A stretch of DNA of 64,000 bases from Roseiarcus sp963836695 (lineage in GTDB: Bacteria > Pseudomonadota > Alphaproteobacteria > Rhizobiales > Beijerinckiaceae). Shown here piece after piece: positions 39,152 through 47,551 of this stretch. Positions within the stretch are counted from its first letter, which is position 1, and each line of letters starts with the position of its first letter. The translations under genes were made by a program, and so were the position numbers. The DNA lies in NCBI GenBank assembly GCA_963836695.1, contig CAWIKX010000028.1:1-64000 (forward strand), read 5' to 3'. The notes below the pieces were generated by a model. That model did no database searches and had not been told where the DNA came from. It saw nothing but the letters and a program-made list of their open reading frames with translations.

Positions 39152-39387
39152 GTCTCCCGGCCCTGAGCCGGCCCAAAGTCAGTCTCGTCCGGAAAGGTTT
39201 CAGGGCGCATCTGATCCAGCAGCGCGTCCAGATCGTATGGATCGGCCTTGATCGGCTCGATGACGATGCGACCGCCTTCCTCCCGAATCTCGACCGCTTG
39301 ATCGAGGTCAAGCGACGCAGCCGCCATAACGGAGGCCGGGATGCGCACGGCAGCGCTATTGCCCCATTTTTTGACCACCATCTTCAT
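39145..39387 (-). CDS. mazE: MazE-type AbrB-fold antitoxin
   Basis: An 80-residue antitoxin with the AbrB/MazE DNA-binding motif 'VVKKWGNSAAVRIPASVM' and an acidic tail ('PYDLDALLDQMRPETFPDE') that would block MazF. ATG 39387 has AGGA seven bases before it; the longer frame to 39408 is not needed. It is expected to repress its own promoter, which lies in an AT-rich patch around 39418-39450. Confidence 0.92.
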   Translation of the reverse strand: MKMVVKKWGNSAAVRIPASVMAAASLDLDQAVEIREEGGRIVIEPIKADPYDLDALLDQMRPETFPDETDFGPAQGRETW

Positions 39388-39473
39388 CTCAGAGTTCCTC
39401 GCCGGCAAGGTTCATTTCATATCAGCTTTTGTGGTATATACAATGTAGATACAGCCGACCTCAACCGCCTGCT

Positions 39474-40289
39474 CTACCGCCCATGCAGCGCGAGCGCGAT
39501 CTGAACGACGGCGGCGATGAGCTCGAGCACGATCAGGATTACGACCGCCGCTTCGAGCCGCGTCGCCCGGTCGGCGTCGATGATGTCGGTCAGCGCCTGC
39601 GCGGTGTCGCCGATCACATCCAGTTTGCGCTTGAGCACGTCGGCCCGCTCGTGCAGTTCATATTCGTCGGCGAGGCGGGCGTAGAGGCGTTCGAGCTCGG
39701 GGTGGTCCCACAATACGTCCGGCTTCTCCTCGACCGCGACACGGCCCGAGACGCGGTGCTGGGCGAGCAGCGCCTGACCTATGAGTTTAAGCATAGCGCG
39801 CCGGCGGAAAGGCGGCCGGCCGGTCGCGGCGAGCTTGGCCGCGAACGGCTCGATGACATCGAACACGGCGTTGACCTCGCGCTCGTCGCGCGCCAGCGCC
39901 ACCGTCTTGGCGAGCGCGTCGGCGATCACCAGAAAGCGCGGCGGCGACAGATTCTTGATCTGGATGGAGCCGCCGGAAGATTTCTGCTCGTCAATATCGG
40001 ACGCGATTTCGAGGACCGCCGTCTCGTCGTCGCCGAGCGCCCTGAACCCGCTGACGCGGGATCTCAGTTTCGCCAGCAGATCCTCCTCCTCGAGCGGCGA
40101 TAGGCCCACCATCACCGCGACGCCGAAGCGAAAGAGCGCCGCCATGCCCCGTTCGCCGACCCGGAAAGCGAGCGGCAGCAGGGAGATCATGTCGGGCCGC
40201 TCGAGTCCTGCGGTGTCGATGCGCTCGCCGACGATGAGCGCGCGCGCAGTCAGGCGCGTCGGAGCCGTCGCGGTCGAGACCTCATTCAT
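39474..40289 (-). CDS. RMND1/DUF155 family membrane-anchored protein
   Basis: A 271-residue protein of the RMND1/Sif2 (DUF155) family. It has an N-terminal soluble domain with 'ARALIVGERIDTAGLERP' and 'RFGVAVMVGLSPLEEEDLL', a central helical region 'LWDHPELERLYARLADEYEL', and one C-terminal hydrophobic helix (about 248-268). Eukaryotic members sit in the mitochondrial inner membrane and support translation; bacterial roles are not settled. The layout matches the family throughout. Confidence 0.85.
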   Translation of the reverse strand: MNEVSTATAPTRLTARALIVGERIDTAGLERPDMISLLPLAFRVGERGMAALFRFGVAVMVGLSPLEEEDLLAKLRSRVSGFRALGDDETAVLEIASDIDEQKSSGGSIQIKNLSPPRFLVIADALAKTVALARDEREVNAVFDVIEPFAAKLAATGRPPFRRRAMLKLIGQALLAQHRVSGRVAVEEKPDVLWDHPELERLYARLADEYELHERADVLKRKLDVIGDTAQALTDIIDADRATRLEAAVVILIVLELIAAVVQIALALHGR

Positions 40290-40440
40290 GGCCGCAGTCT
40301 AAGGCGGCGCGCGCGCTATCGCCAGCCGCGCGACCTCCTCAACGCATTGGGGAGGCTGTCCGATCGGCCGCTTTCGCTGTAGATTGAACGTAACACAGCG
40401 CCGTGGCCGCGGCTCGCCCAAGGCGTCAGGAGAAGTGAGC

Positions 40441-40920
40441 ATGGACAATCACGACGACGTCCGGTGGCGCCTCGACGGCGTCAGGGTGGTCCGTTCGAGC
40501 GAGCTCGACATCAACACGGCCCAGACGCCTGGCATGAATTGCGCGGCGGCCATCACCCACGCTCGCGCGGGCGCGGAGAAGCTATGGGCGGGAACTGTCG
40601 TCATCCATCCCAAGGCCAAGACCGGAGCCCACCATCATGGGCCGGTGGAGAGCGTGATCTACGTGGTCAGCGGACGGGCTCGGATGCGCTGGGGGGACCG
40701 GCTCGAATTCCTGGCCGAGGCCGGCCCCGGCGATTTCATCTATGTGCCGCCTTACGTTCCCCATCAGGAGATCAACGCGAGCGACGAGGCGCCATTGTCA
40801 TGCGTGCTGGTGCGCAGCGGCCAAGAGCCGGTGGTGGTGAATCTCGATCTGCCCAACGTTGAAGCCAATCCGGAAACGGTCGAATGGGTCGACGACCTTC
40901 ACCCGCCTCGTGGCAATTAG
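40441..40920 (+). CDS. Cupin-domain protein
   Basis: A 159-residue single-cupin protein. Cupin motif 1 is 'TGAHHHGPVESVIYVVSG' with metal-ligand His residues and Glu. Motif 2 is 'PGDFIYVPPYVPHQEINA' with the last His. Such small cupins serve as sugar isomerases, dioxygenases or ligand sensors; no specific reaction can be assigned. AGGAG places the start at ATG 40441. It is a single gene with no clear functional neighbour. Confidence 0.85.
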   Translation: MDNHDDVRWRLDGVRVVRSSELDINTAQTPGMNCAAAITHARAGAEKLWAGTVVIHPKAKTGAHHHGPVESVIYVVSGRARMRWGDRLEFLAEAGPGDFIYVPPYVPHQEINASDEAPLSCVLVRSGQEPVVVNLDLPNVEANPETVEWVDDLHPPRGN

Positions 40921-40988
40921 CGCAAATCCCTCGTTAGGGGTGATCGCGTCAGAGGATCCTTCGGCGCTTGGCGAGCGCAAACGCGTGT

Positions 40989-41300
40989 TCAGTCAGCTCG
41001 GGCCCCAGGCAACGCGCCGCTGCGCCTAGCTAGGCGCCGTCGATCCCTGCTGTTCCAAACCATTCTTCGAGGACGGGTCGTGTGTCCAGCTTGAGCATTA
41101 GGGCGATGAACCGTTCCGCCGCCCGCCCCGCTACCGCCCGCTCCGGCCGCAGCTCCGGCAGCGCCTGTTCCGGCGCCGCCTCCCATGCCGGCGTTCGCCG
41201 CAGGCGTGGTCAAGGCCAAGCCGAGAACCACGGCTCCGATTGCAAGCGCGCAAACGAATTTGCCGTTCCTTTGCAGATAAGAACCGGTGAAGGTACGCAT
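40989..41300 (-). CDS. Small secreted glycine/alanine-rich protein
   Basis: A 103-residue hypothetical protein. Residues 1-37 look like a signal peptide with a good hydrophobic core (ALAIGAVVLGLAL) and cleavage after ANA. The next 25 residues are almost wholly Gly and Ala, then a basic Arg-rich tail. The tail has no family character, so the true end or even the gene could be questioned, but the signal peptide is convincing. Function is unknown. Confidence 0.5.
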   Translation of the reverse strand: MRTFTGSYLQRNGKFVCALAIGAVVLGLALTTPAANAGMGGGAGTGAAGAAAGAGGSGAGGGTVHRPNAQAGHTTRPRRMVWNSRDRRRLARRSGALPGARAD

Positions 41301-41464
41301 GATAAAGATCCCTCAGGTTGTCTCCCAAGGAACACGTCGGCCATGAAGTTATTCGGCTACTCTCCCCCGACCGCATTGCCTTCGACCTGACCCACGAGAT
41401 TTGGGTGCGCAACTGCTCGTCCGCCTATGGCGAAGGCGTGAGGTGCACGTGGCCGACGACTTGG

Positions 41465-42124
41465 CTACCGGCGCAGAACCGGGTGGGATTCGCGGCGCTG
41501 CCACCCGACGCGTTCAAGCTCCGGGATTAGATGCTCCTCGAGCGCGAAGCCTACGCACAGATAGGCGATGAAGGTCCAGTCGCGCGGAACGTCGAGCGCC
41601 GCGCCGACCGCTTCCGGATCGAGGATCGACACCCAGCCGACGCCAAGGCCGTAAGCGCGTGCGGCGAGCCAGAACGTGTGAAGAGCGCAAATCGTCGAAT
41701 AGCGACGCGTCTCCGGCATCGTGCGCGCGCCCAAGCCATGGCCCCGCTCCGTCGGCTCGTCACAAAAAACCGCCAGCTGGATCGGCGCGTCGTTTAAGCC
41801 TGCGAGCTTGAGCTTCGCGTAAATCGCCGCCCGCTCGCCGGCATAGGCGCCAAGTGCCTCGTTGTTAGCCGCCTGGAAATTGGCGCGGATCGAAGCGCGG
41901 CGGGCATTGTCGTCCACACGCACGAACCGGGTCGGCTGGCAATTTCCAACTGATGGAGCAAACGCGGCGAGATGGAACAGTTCAGTCAGCGTCAGCTCCT
42001 CCGGCGCCTGGTCTGGGCGAAAATGGCGGACATCGCGACGCCAGGCGAGAAGCTCCGCGAATTTTGCTCGGAAGGCGTCGCCGAACCCGGGCGCTTCGCT
42101 GAGGGTAGAGCCGAATTCCGCCAT
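41465..42124 (-). CDS. bluB: 5,6-dimethylbenzimidazole synthase
   Basis: A 219-residue flavin-destroying enzyme that converts FMNH2 and oxygen to dimethylbenzimidazole, the lower ligand of vitamin B12. Recognised by 'WRRDVRHFRPDQAPEELTL', 'FAPSVGNCQPTRFVRVDD', 'YAKLKLAGLNDAPIQLAVF', 'CDEPTERGHGLGARTMPE' and 'GVGWVSILDPEAV', which distinguish BluB from other nitroreductases. The start is ATG 42124 behind AGGAG. No cobalamin riboswitch was recognised upstream, but three or four hairpins lie 167-318 bases before the start. No other B12 gene is in the window. Confidence 0.93.
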   Translation of the reverse strand: MAEFGSTLSEAPGFGDAFRAKFAELLAWRRDVRHFRPDQAPEELTLTELFHLAAFAPSVGNCQPTRFVRVDDNARRASIRANFQAANNEALGAYAGERAAIYAKLKLAGLNDAPIQLAVFCDEPTERGHGLGARTMPETRRYSTICALHTFWLAARAYGLGVGWVSILDPEAVGAALDVPRDWTFIAYLCVGFALEEHLIPELERVGWQRRESHPVLRR

Positions 42125-42290
42125 CGCCGCTCCTTTCTCCCCGAATGCTCCGACCGCTGCCCGGCATAACGCGCCAAAGGTGGTGTCGGCAAAGAGAATG
42201 GGGCGGTTTTTCGCTTTCCCCACTCATATCGGGTCGGAACTTCGCAGGCCGGCGCGCTTAGTCGCCGGGCTGGGAGCGATGCCCGGACCG

Positions 42291-42442
42291 AGCGCATTGG
42301 TAGTTTTACCAATTGCGCTATTCGTTCCAGGCTGGAAATCTCGTTGCGTCCGGGCGGCGAGGGGCTGCACGACCGCAGCCCAGGGGGTGTCGCCAAGCCT
42401 GACCGATCAGCGTGCGCGGCATAATCTCCCTGCCGCGCACGC
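42291..42442. other. Array of perfect or near-perfect hairpins between bluB and an HTH gene
   Basis: Three strong dyads lie within 152 bases. At 42291-42319, arms AGCGCATTGGTA and TACCAATTGCGCT (one extra T) surround GTTT. At 42362-42381, GGGCTGC and GCAGCCC. At 42410-42442, a perfect 12-bp stem GCGTGCGCGGCA / TGCCGCGCACGC with a 9-base loop. A weaker TTCCA/TGGAA dyad lies between the first two. None has a T-tract. They could form a structured leader RNA of bluB (minus strand), a separate RNA, or protein-binding sites. Confidence 0.5.
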
Positions 42443-42657
42443 TTTGGCCGTTGAGTTCGCCACTTAAGCCCCTCCGTCGCTATTACGGATTTCATATCGA
42501 CCGCAGAACCAAAAGCCAACCCGCGACGATTTGCAGTTTTAACCGTTTTATCAAATTATTTCAGGGCCTTAACGTACGATAGCAAAACAAATATTTTCCC
42601 AAAAATAGAATATATGCTACATTTTCGGTTTCGCTTCTAGCGACGCCGGAGCCCCTC

Positions 42658-43164
42658 GTGACCAAACATTCCACATCGCCAACGCCTACGCCGGGCGATC
42701 GACCCAAACGCCACGCGCGGCGCACGACCGAGATCACGCAAAGAACGCGGGCCTTCATCTTGCTGGCTTCCGGCTACGCGTACAGTCAAATCGCAAAAAT
42801 AGCCGGGACCAGCGTTGCGACGACGCAGCGTGAAATCGATCGGCTGCTCCCCGAACCGCCGCTCGCGGCGCCACAGCGTTTCACGAGAGTGCACGGCGCG
42901 CTACTGGTCAGGGCGCTGAGACTCGCCGAGGCTGCGGTCGAGCTTGGCGAACTTAAGGCGGTCGCGGCCTATTTGCGGATCGTTGCGGCGCTTGACCGCT
43001 ATCATGAGCTTGCGGCCGGTAGCCCGCCGCCCGTCCGATCCACGAAGGCTTCGTCGCGCGCCCTGCCCGGTCCGCCCAACGCGCTCAGCGTTGCCGTCCC
43101 GCGCGCCGTCGATGATCCCACGACCCGAAGGAAGCGCCAATCGACGGGCACGAGTCCGCGGTAG
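42658..43164 (+). CDS. Orphan helix-turn-helix protein
   Basis: A 168-residue protein from a GTG start with GGAG six bases before it. Residues about 22-60 form a HTH: 'TQRTRAFILLASGYAYSQIA' then 'KIAGTSVATTQREIDRLL', resembling sigma-like or terminase-small-subunit HTH segments. A helical segment (VHGALLVRALRLAEAAVELG) follows and the C-terminus is a disordered Pro/Ser/Arg-rich tail. I do not recognise the family. The AT-rich upstream DNA and solitary position would fit either a regulator or a phage-derived relic. Confidence 0.55.
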   Translation: MTKHSTSPTPTPGDRPKRHARRTTEITQRTRAFILLASGYAYSQIAKIAGTSVATTQREIDRLLPEPPLAAPQRFTRVHGALLVRALRLAEAAVELGELKAVAAYLRIVAALDRYHELAAGSPPPVRSTKASSRALPGPPNALSVAVPRAVDDPTTRRKRQSTGTSPR

Positions 43165-43524
43165 TCCTGCGCGAAGGGGCACGCCGATTAGGCTCTTATG
43201 GCGTTACGCGTTCGCCCACCGGATTTTGGGGCCCAGGAGGGTCGAAACGGGTCATCAAGCGTCATGGCCGGGCTTCGACCCGGCCACGCCACGAGAACAC
43301 CGCTCCACTCAGGATAAACCTCTGATACGAAGCACGATGCTTTTGCGATCCAGATCATCGCGGCGGGCGGCGTCGATGGCCGCGACGAGCGCGGCCATGA
43401 CGGCTCACGGCAGAATTCCCGAAAACAACATCTAACGCTACAAGAGCCGTCGATTAAGTTGCGTAAAAGCGCGCACTGAAGCCTTCGAAATCTCGCTTCG
43501 ACGCACGCAAAAGCGAGGCTGGCG
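43165..43524. other. Intergenic region with a REP-like palindrome
   Basis: These 360 bases between two convergent genes hold one clear palindromic repeat (43265-43286) and no convincing gene. Frames crossing it on either strand lack start signals. Confidence 0.4.
43265..43286. repeat. REP-like palindrome
   Basis: TGGCCGGG-CTTCGA-CCCGGCCA is a perfect 8-bp stem with a six-base loop, preceded by GTCA. It resembles the 'GTCATGGCCGGG...CCCGGCCA' extragenic repeats common in Hyphomicrobiales genomes. It lies at the 3' ends of two convergent genes, where such repeats often sit. Confidence 0.65.
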
Positions 43525-44511
43525 CTAAAGCGCCCGCATCCTGGTTTTCCCCGCTTTCTCCGCGGCGAGTCGATTGCGCAGCGGCAGGCCGAAGGCCTCC
43601 GCCTCGATCTCGAATACGTCGCCCTTTTGCGTCTTGATCCCGTCGCTAAACGAGAGGGTGCCGGTGCCGAAGAAATGGACGTGCACGTCACCTGGGTGGC
43701 GAAACAGGCCATATTTAAAATGATGCGCCTCAAGGTTCGCGATCGAATGCGCCATATTTTGCTCGCCGGAGAGAAACAGCTTCTCCCAGATCACTTCCTT
43801 AGCTCGCCGGATGCGCGACGTGCCGTTGATGTCGGCCGGCAGATCGCCGACGAGCAATTCCGGCCCGACGCTCGCGGGCCTGAGCTTCGAATGGGCGAGG
43901 TAGAGATAATTTTGCCGTTCGGTGACGTGGTCGGAAAACTCGTTGCCGAGCGCGAACCCGAGACGGACTGGGGCGCCGGTGTCATCGATCAGGTAGATGC
44001 CGACAATCTCCGGCTCTTCGCCGCCGTCCAGCGCGAAAGCGGGGCTCGGCAGATCGCCCTCAGGCGCTGCGAGGCTCGAACCGTCGCCCTTGTAGAACCA
44101 CTCGGGTTGAGCGCCGGTTTCGCCCTTGGCCGGCCTGCCGCCCTCGAGGCCCAGTTTGAACATGCGCATCGAATCGGTGAGCTTCGCAGGATCGGCCAGA
44201 TCCTTGTGCATTTTGTCCCGCCCCTCGGCCGAACCCAAATGCGTCAGGCCCGTTCCGGTGACGATGACATGCGCAGGATCCTTATGGTCGACGGGGCTAA
44301 GAACACGCCGCTCTTTCAGCGCCCGGGCCAGATCGACCGGTTTGCCGACTCCTCGGTCGGCGATAAGCTTCCGGAACGAAACGCCCTCGGCGATAGCCTG
44401 GCGGGCGAGGTCAACCGTGGTGCGCGCGCCCTTGACCAGCCGGCTCTCCCCACGCGCAGTAACCGAAAGCGCCCGCTTGCCGTTCTCGTCTACGAATTGC
44501 GCCAGTCTCAC
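43525..44511 (-). CDS. FAH-fold AraD1/GguC family sugar-acid enzyme
   Basis: A 328-residue protein of the fumarylacetoacetate-hydrolase fold, closest in pattern to GguC/AraD1-type proteins found with sugar genes. The conserved core is 'LGFALGNEFSDHVTERQNYL' and 'KLRPASVGPELLVGDLPADI', with 'GGEEPEIVGIYL' supplying acidic ligands. It probably acts on a 2-keto-3-deoxy sugar acid (dehydration or cleavage). The GTG start at 44511 overlaps the HAD gene stop by four bases. Last gene of the gntR-dehydratase-HAD-FAH transcript. Confidence 0.8.
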   Translation of the reverse strand: MRLAQFVDENGKRALSVTARGESRLVKGARTTVDLARQAIAEGVSFRKLIADRGVGKPVDLARALKERRVLSPVDHKDPAHVIVTGTGLTHLGSAEGRDKMHKDLADPAKLTDSMRMFKLGLEGGRPAKGETGAQPEWFYKGDGSSLAAPEGDLPSPAFALDGGEEPEIVGIYLIDDTGAPVRLGFALGNEFSDHVTERQNYLYLAHSKLRPASVGPELLVGDLPADINGTSRIRRAKEVIWEKLFLSGEQNMAHSIANLEAHHFKYGLFRHPGDVHVHFFGTGTLSFSDGIKTQKGDVFEIEAEAFGLPLRNRLAAEKAGKTRMRAL

Positions 44512-45191
44512 ACTTCTGCCCCTTCTTCAGCGCCGGAAGTCAGGCGCGCTTCAATCAGGTCGAAAATACGCGGATCGGTGAAATTGCCAGCCGCGATTGT
44601 CGCGCCCGCCTCGATCAGAGTTCGTGAGTCAAGCGTCGTGGTCATGCCAACTACAGTAAGGCCTGCGGCTGCGGCAGCGCGAACGCCAGACAGAGAATCC
44701 TCGAAGGCCAGCGAATGGGTCGCGAGCGCGCCGGTGCGCTCGAGCGCCGTCAGATACGGCAAAGGATCGGGCTTCGAGCGCGCAAGCTCGCTGCCGATCA
44801 CGACGATCGGCAAACGCTGCCCGACGCCCAACGCCGCGAGAACCTTCTCGGCATTGGCGCGCGGCGCGTTGGTGACCACCGCTCGCCTGAGTCCGCGGCG
44901 GTCGGCAAAATCGAGCAGGGCAAGCGCGCCTAGAATAGGTTCGAGCTCGCCCAATGCGTCGCGATACGCTGCTTCCTTGGCGTCGAGAGCCGCCGTCTGC
45001 TCAATCGGCGACAGGTGCGAAAGGTAGCGACTGGCGATCATCGCGTTGGACGCGCCCATGATGTTCTGGGCGTATTCGGAGCGATCAAGCTTAATTCCAA
45101 AAGGCGCAAAGACGCTCTGGAAAGCGACGAGATGCTCGGCGTCGCTATCCACCAACGTACCGTCGAGATCGAACAGAAGCGCGGTTTTCAT
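44508..45191 (-). CDS. HAD-superfamily sugar-phosphatase-like hydrolase
   Basis: A 227-residue subfamily IA HAD enzyme: motif I LFDLDGTLVDSD, motif II 'VVTNAPR', motif III Lys in 'SKPDPLPYL' and motif IV 'AFEDSLSGVRAA'. Enzymes of this look (phosphoglycolate or sugar-phosphate phosphatases) remove phosphate from small metabolites. The start is ATG 45191, where the family begins (MKTALLFDLDG); the upstream extension overlaps the dehydratase gene. It is 22 bases behind that dehydratase gene and overlaps the FAH gene. Confidence 0.88.
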   Translation of the reverse strand: MKTALLFDLDGTLVDSDAEHLVAFQSVFAPFGIKLDRSEYAQNIMGASNAMIASRYLSHLSPIEQTAALDAKEAAYRDALGELEPILGALALLDFADRRGLRRAVVTNAPRANAEKVLAALGVGQRLPIVVIGSELARSKPDPLPYLTALERTGALATHSLAFEDSLSGVRAAAAAGLTVVGMTTTLDSRTLIEAGATIAAGNFTDPRIFDLIEARLTSGAEEGAEV

Positions 45192-45213
45192 GACGGCCGC
45201 GAGATGGCGCACT

Positions 45214-46734
45214 TTACATGGTCGCTCCGATTTGCCAGGGAGCGAATTCCGCGTCCCCATAGCCCAAAAGCTCGGACTTGGTCCGTTCGCCGGACGCGAC
45301 CGCGAGCACCTTGTCGAAAATCTCTTGGCCCTTGTCCGCGATCGAGACGCCGTCGACAACATCGCCGCAATTGATGTCCATGTCTTCGATCATCCGGCGG
45401 TAGGTGTCATTGTTCGTAGCGAGCTTGACCGAGGGCGTCGGCTTGCAGCCATAGGCCGAGCCGCGCCCGGTCGTGAAGCAAAGAACATTGGCGCCACCGG
45501 CGACTTGGCCCGTGGCCGACACGGGATCATAACCTGGCGTATCCATGAACACGAAGCCCTTGGCGGTGACCGGTTGGGCGTATTCATAGACCTCGTTCAG
45601 CGCGGTCGTGCCGCCTTTCGCGGCCGCGCCCAAGGACTTCTCCAAGATGGTCGTCAGGCCCCCGGCCTTGTTTCCGGGCGAGGGATTGTTGTTCATCTCT
45701 CCGCCGTTGCGGGCGCAATAATCCTCCCACCAACGGATGCGCTCGACCAGCTTGTGACCGATCTCCGGCGTCGCGGCGCGCCGGGTCAACAAATGCTCCG
45801 CGCCATAAATCTCCGGCGTCTCCGAAAGAATCGCCGTGCCGCCGCTGCGCACCAGAATGTCGACCGCGGCGCCCAGCGCAGGGTTGGCGGTGATGCCCGA
45901 ATAGCCGTCCGAGCCGCCGCATTGGAGCGCAAGCGTAAGCTCGCTCGCAGGCGTTGGCTCTCGCTCGGCGCGATTGAGCCCGGGCAGCATTGAACGGATG
46001 CGCTCCATGCCGGCTTCGACGGTCTTGCGCGTGCCGCCGGTCGCCTGGATCGTCATGCTGTGGAACGTCTCACTCTCGACGATCCCATATTCCTCCTTCA
46101 TGCGGCCGATCTGAAACACCTCGCAGCCAAGCCCCACCATCAGCGTCGCGCCAATGTTTGGATTTCCGGCGTAGCCCCATTGCGTGCGCATGAGCGCGTC
46201 GAATCCCACGCCCTTGGCGGCGATGCCGCAACCCGTGCCATGGACGAGTGCAATGACGCCGTCGACATTCGGATAGTCCGCTAGAAGGTCCGAGCGCTCG
46301 ACCTCCTTCGCGATCAGCCGCGCGACGGTCGCCGAGCAATTCACCGACGTCAGAATAGCCAGATAGTTGCGCGTGCCAACCTTGCGGTTCGCGCGCCGAT
46401 AGCCCTGAAAGGTCGGCTGTTCCTCAATGGGGAGAATATTCTCGCGGCGCGCGTCCTCGCCAAAGTGATAGTCGCGCGCAAATTCCTTGATCGCGCAATT
46501 ATGTTCATGCACCCACTCGCCTGCGGCGATCGTCCGGGAGGCGAATCCAATGATTTGCCCGAACTTGCGGATCGGCTCGCCCTCCCCGACCGGGGCGGCC
46601 GCCATCTTGTGGCCCTTCGGAACGCGTTCGCGCGCCCGGACGCCGGCCGTGGGTTCGGAGCCGGCTGAAATCTCATCGATGGCGATGATGACATTGTCCG
46701 AGGGGTCGAGGCGCAGAGCGCGAGGCGTGGTCAT
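45214..46734 (-). CDS. UxaA/GarD family sugar-acid dehydratase
   Basis: A 506-residue altronate/galactarate-type dehydratase, which removes water from an aldonic or aldaric acid to give a 2-keto-3-deoxy acid. An N-terminal SAF domain ('ALRLDPSDNVIIAIDEI' to 'KEFARDYHF') is followed by 'YRRANRKVGTRNYLAILTSV'. Also seen are 'HGTGCGI', 'LALQCGGSDGYSGITANPAL' and 'MDTPGYDPVSATGQVAGGAN', all UxaA-family hallmarks. Which acid it uses (altronate, galactarate or another) is not decidable here. It is 26 bases behind gntR. Confidence 0.9.
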   Translation of the reverse strand: MTTPRALRLDPSDNVIIAIDEISAGSEPTAGVRARERVPKGHKMAAAPVGEGEPIRKFGQIIGFASRTIAAGEWVHEHNCAIKEFARDYHFGEDARRENILPIEEQPTFQGYRRANRKVGTRNYLAILTSVNCSATVARLIAKEVERSDLLADYPNVDGVIALVHGTGCGIAAKGVGFDALMRTQWGYAGNPNIGATLMVGLGCEVFQIGRMKEEYGIVESETFHSMTIQATGGTRKTVEAGMERIRSMLPGLNRAEREPTPASELTLALQCGGSDGYSGITANPALGAAVDILVRSGGTAILSETPEIYGAEHLLTRRAATPEIGHKLVERIRWWEDYCARNGGEMNNNPSPGNKAGGLTTILEKSLGAAAKGGTTALNEVYEYAQPVTAKGFVFMDTPGYDPVSATGQVAGGANVLCFTTGRGSAYGCKPTPSVKLATNNDTYRRMIEDMDINCGDVVDGVSIADKGQEIFDKVLAVASGERTKSELLGYGDAEFAPWQIGATM

Positions 46735-46760
46735 GATTCCCGTTTATCCATTGCAAAGTC

Positions 46761-47429
46761 TTAGGAAGAAAAAAGTTCTGGCTGCCGCCTTGCGAGATTT
46801 TCGAGCCTGTCGGCGGTGATCAGGAGATGCCGCTTCATCGCTTCGCGCGCCGCAGCGGGATCCTCGGCCTCGATTGCACTTGCGACCGCGGAGTGCTCCT
46901 TTAGCGAAGCACGAAGCTGTCCTGGCGTTGACATAGTCAACCTTCGCGTTCTTTCCAGATGGACGCGTAGAGACTCGAGAACGTCGTCGGCGCGCGCCAT
47001 CTTCAGGCGAGCGGTCAATATCCGATGGAACGCCACGTCGAGCGCGTAGAACGTCGTTGGATCCTCGTCGGCGGCTGCGTTGGCTTGCTCCTTGAGGTTG
47101 GCCGCAAGCGCACCCATGTCGGCGCGGGTCATACGGCGCGCCGCCTCGGCGGCGATCTCTCCCTCGACCGCTCCGCGGATGAAAAGACGTTCGCGGACGT
47201 CATTCAATGAGATGCGCGTAACGAATGACCCATGCTGCGGTTCGACATCGACAAGACGATCATAGGCAAGCCGGCTGACGGCTGCCGAAACGGGAAAGCG
47301 CGAAACGCGGAGCTTCTCGCACAATCTTGCCTTGTTGATCAGACTGCCCGGTTCGAGCGCCCCGGAGAGAATCGCTTCCTTCAGTTCGCCGTACACGGCA
47401 TCCGCCTTCGAATGGGCGCCCTTCGCCAA
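46761..47429 (-). CDS. GntR-family (FCD) transcriptional regulator
   Basis: A 222-residue repressor-type protein. The winged HTH (about 8-72) contains 'AILSGALEPGSLINKARLCE' and 'SRFPVSAAVSRLAYDRLVDV'. The FCD ligand domain has metal-binding residues in 'YALDVAFHRILT', 'LKEHSAVASAI' and 'MKRHLLI'. FCD regulators typically sense sugar acids and release operators on binding. It starts at TTG 47429 with GGGGAGG close upstream. First gene of the leftward operon; the 12-bp palindrome at 47481 in the divergent promoter is its likely operator. Confidence 0.9.
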   Translation of the reverse strand: MAKGAHSKADAVYGELKEAILSGALEPGSLINKARLCEKLRVSRFPVSAAVSRLAYDRLVDVEPQHGSFVTRISLNDVRERLFIRGAVEGEIAAEAARRMTRADMGALAANLKEQANAAADEDPTTFYALDVAFHRILTARLKMARADDVLESLRVHLERTRRLTMSTPGQLRASLKEHSAVASAIEAEDPAAAREAMKRHLLITADRLENLARRQPELFSS

Positions 47430-47480
47430 ATCCCTCCCCGCAACTTATAGGGTCGGGCGAAACGCTTCGCCTGTTCCCCG

Positions 47481-47492
47481 CTAACATGTTAG
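47481..47492. promoter_or_regulatory. Palindromic operator candidate in the divergent gntR promoter
   Basis: CTAACATGTTAG is a perfect 12-bp palindrome, 52 bases upstream of gntR and 60 bases upstream of the rightward FAH gene. It is placed to control both directions. The form fits small inverted repeats bound by GntR/FCD dimers. Confidence 0.55.
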
Positions 47493-47551
47493 AGGCTAGA
47501 GAGGCGGCGCGGCCCCGTCAATCCTCCAAACGCCGCGCTCAGGGGACGCCG

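Noticed and set aside
28425..39387. The PIN system and mazEF as parts of one mobile island
   Set aside because: About 10 kb of housekeeping and transport genes with ordinary composition separates them, and no integrase, IS or flanking repeat is present.
42125..42480. Cobalamin riboswitch upstream of bluB
   Set aside because: No B12-box (GCCACTG-like) or companion conserved segments could be found on the minus strand, despite strong hairpins.
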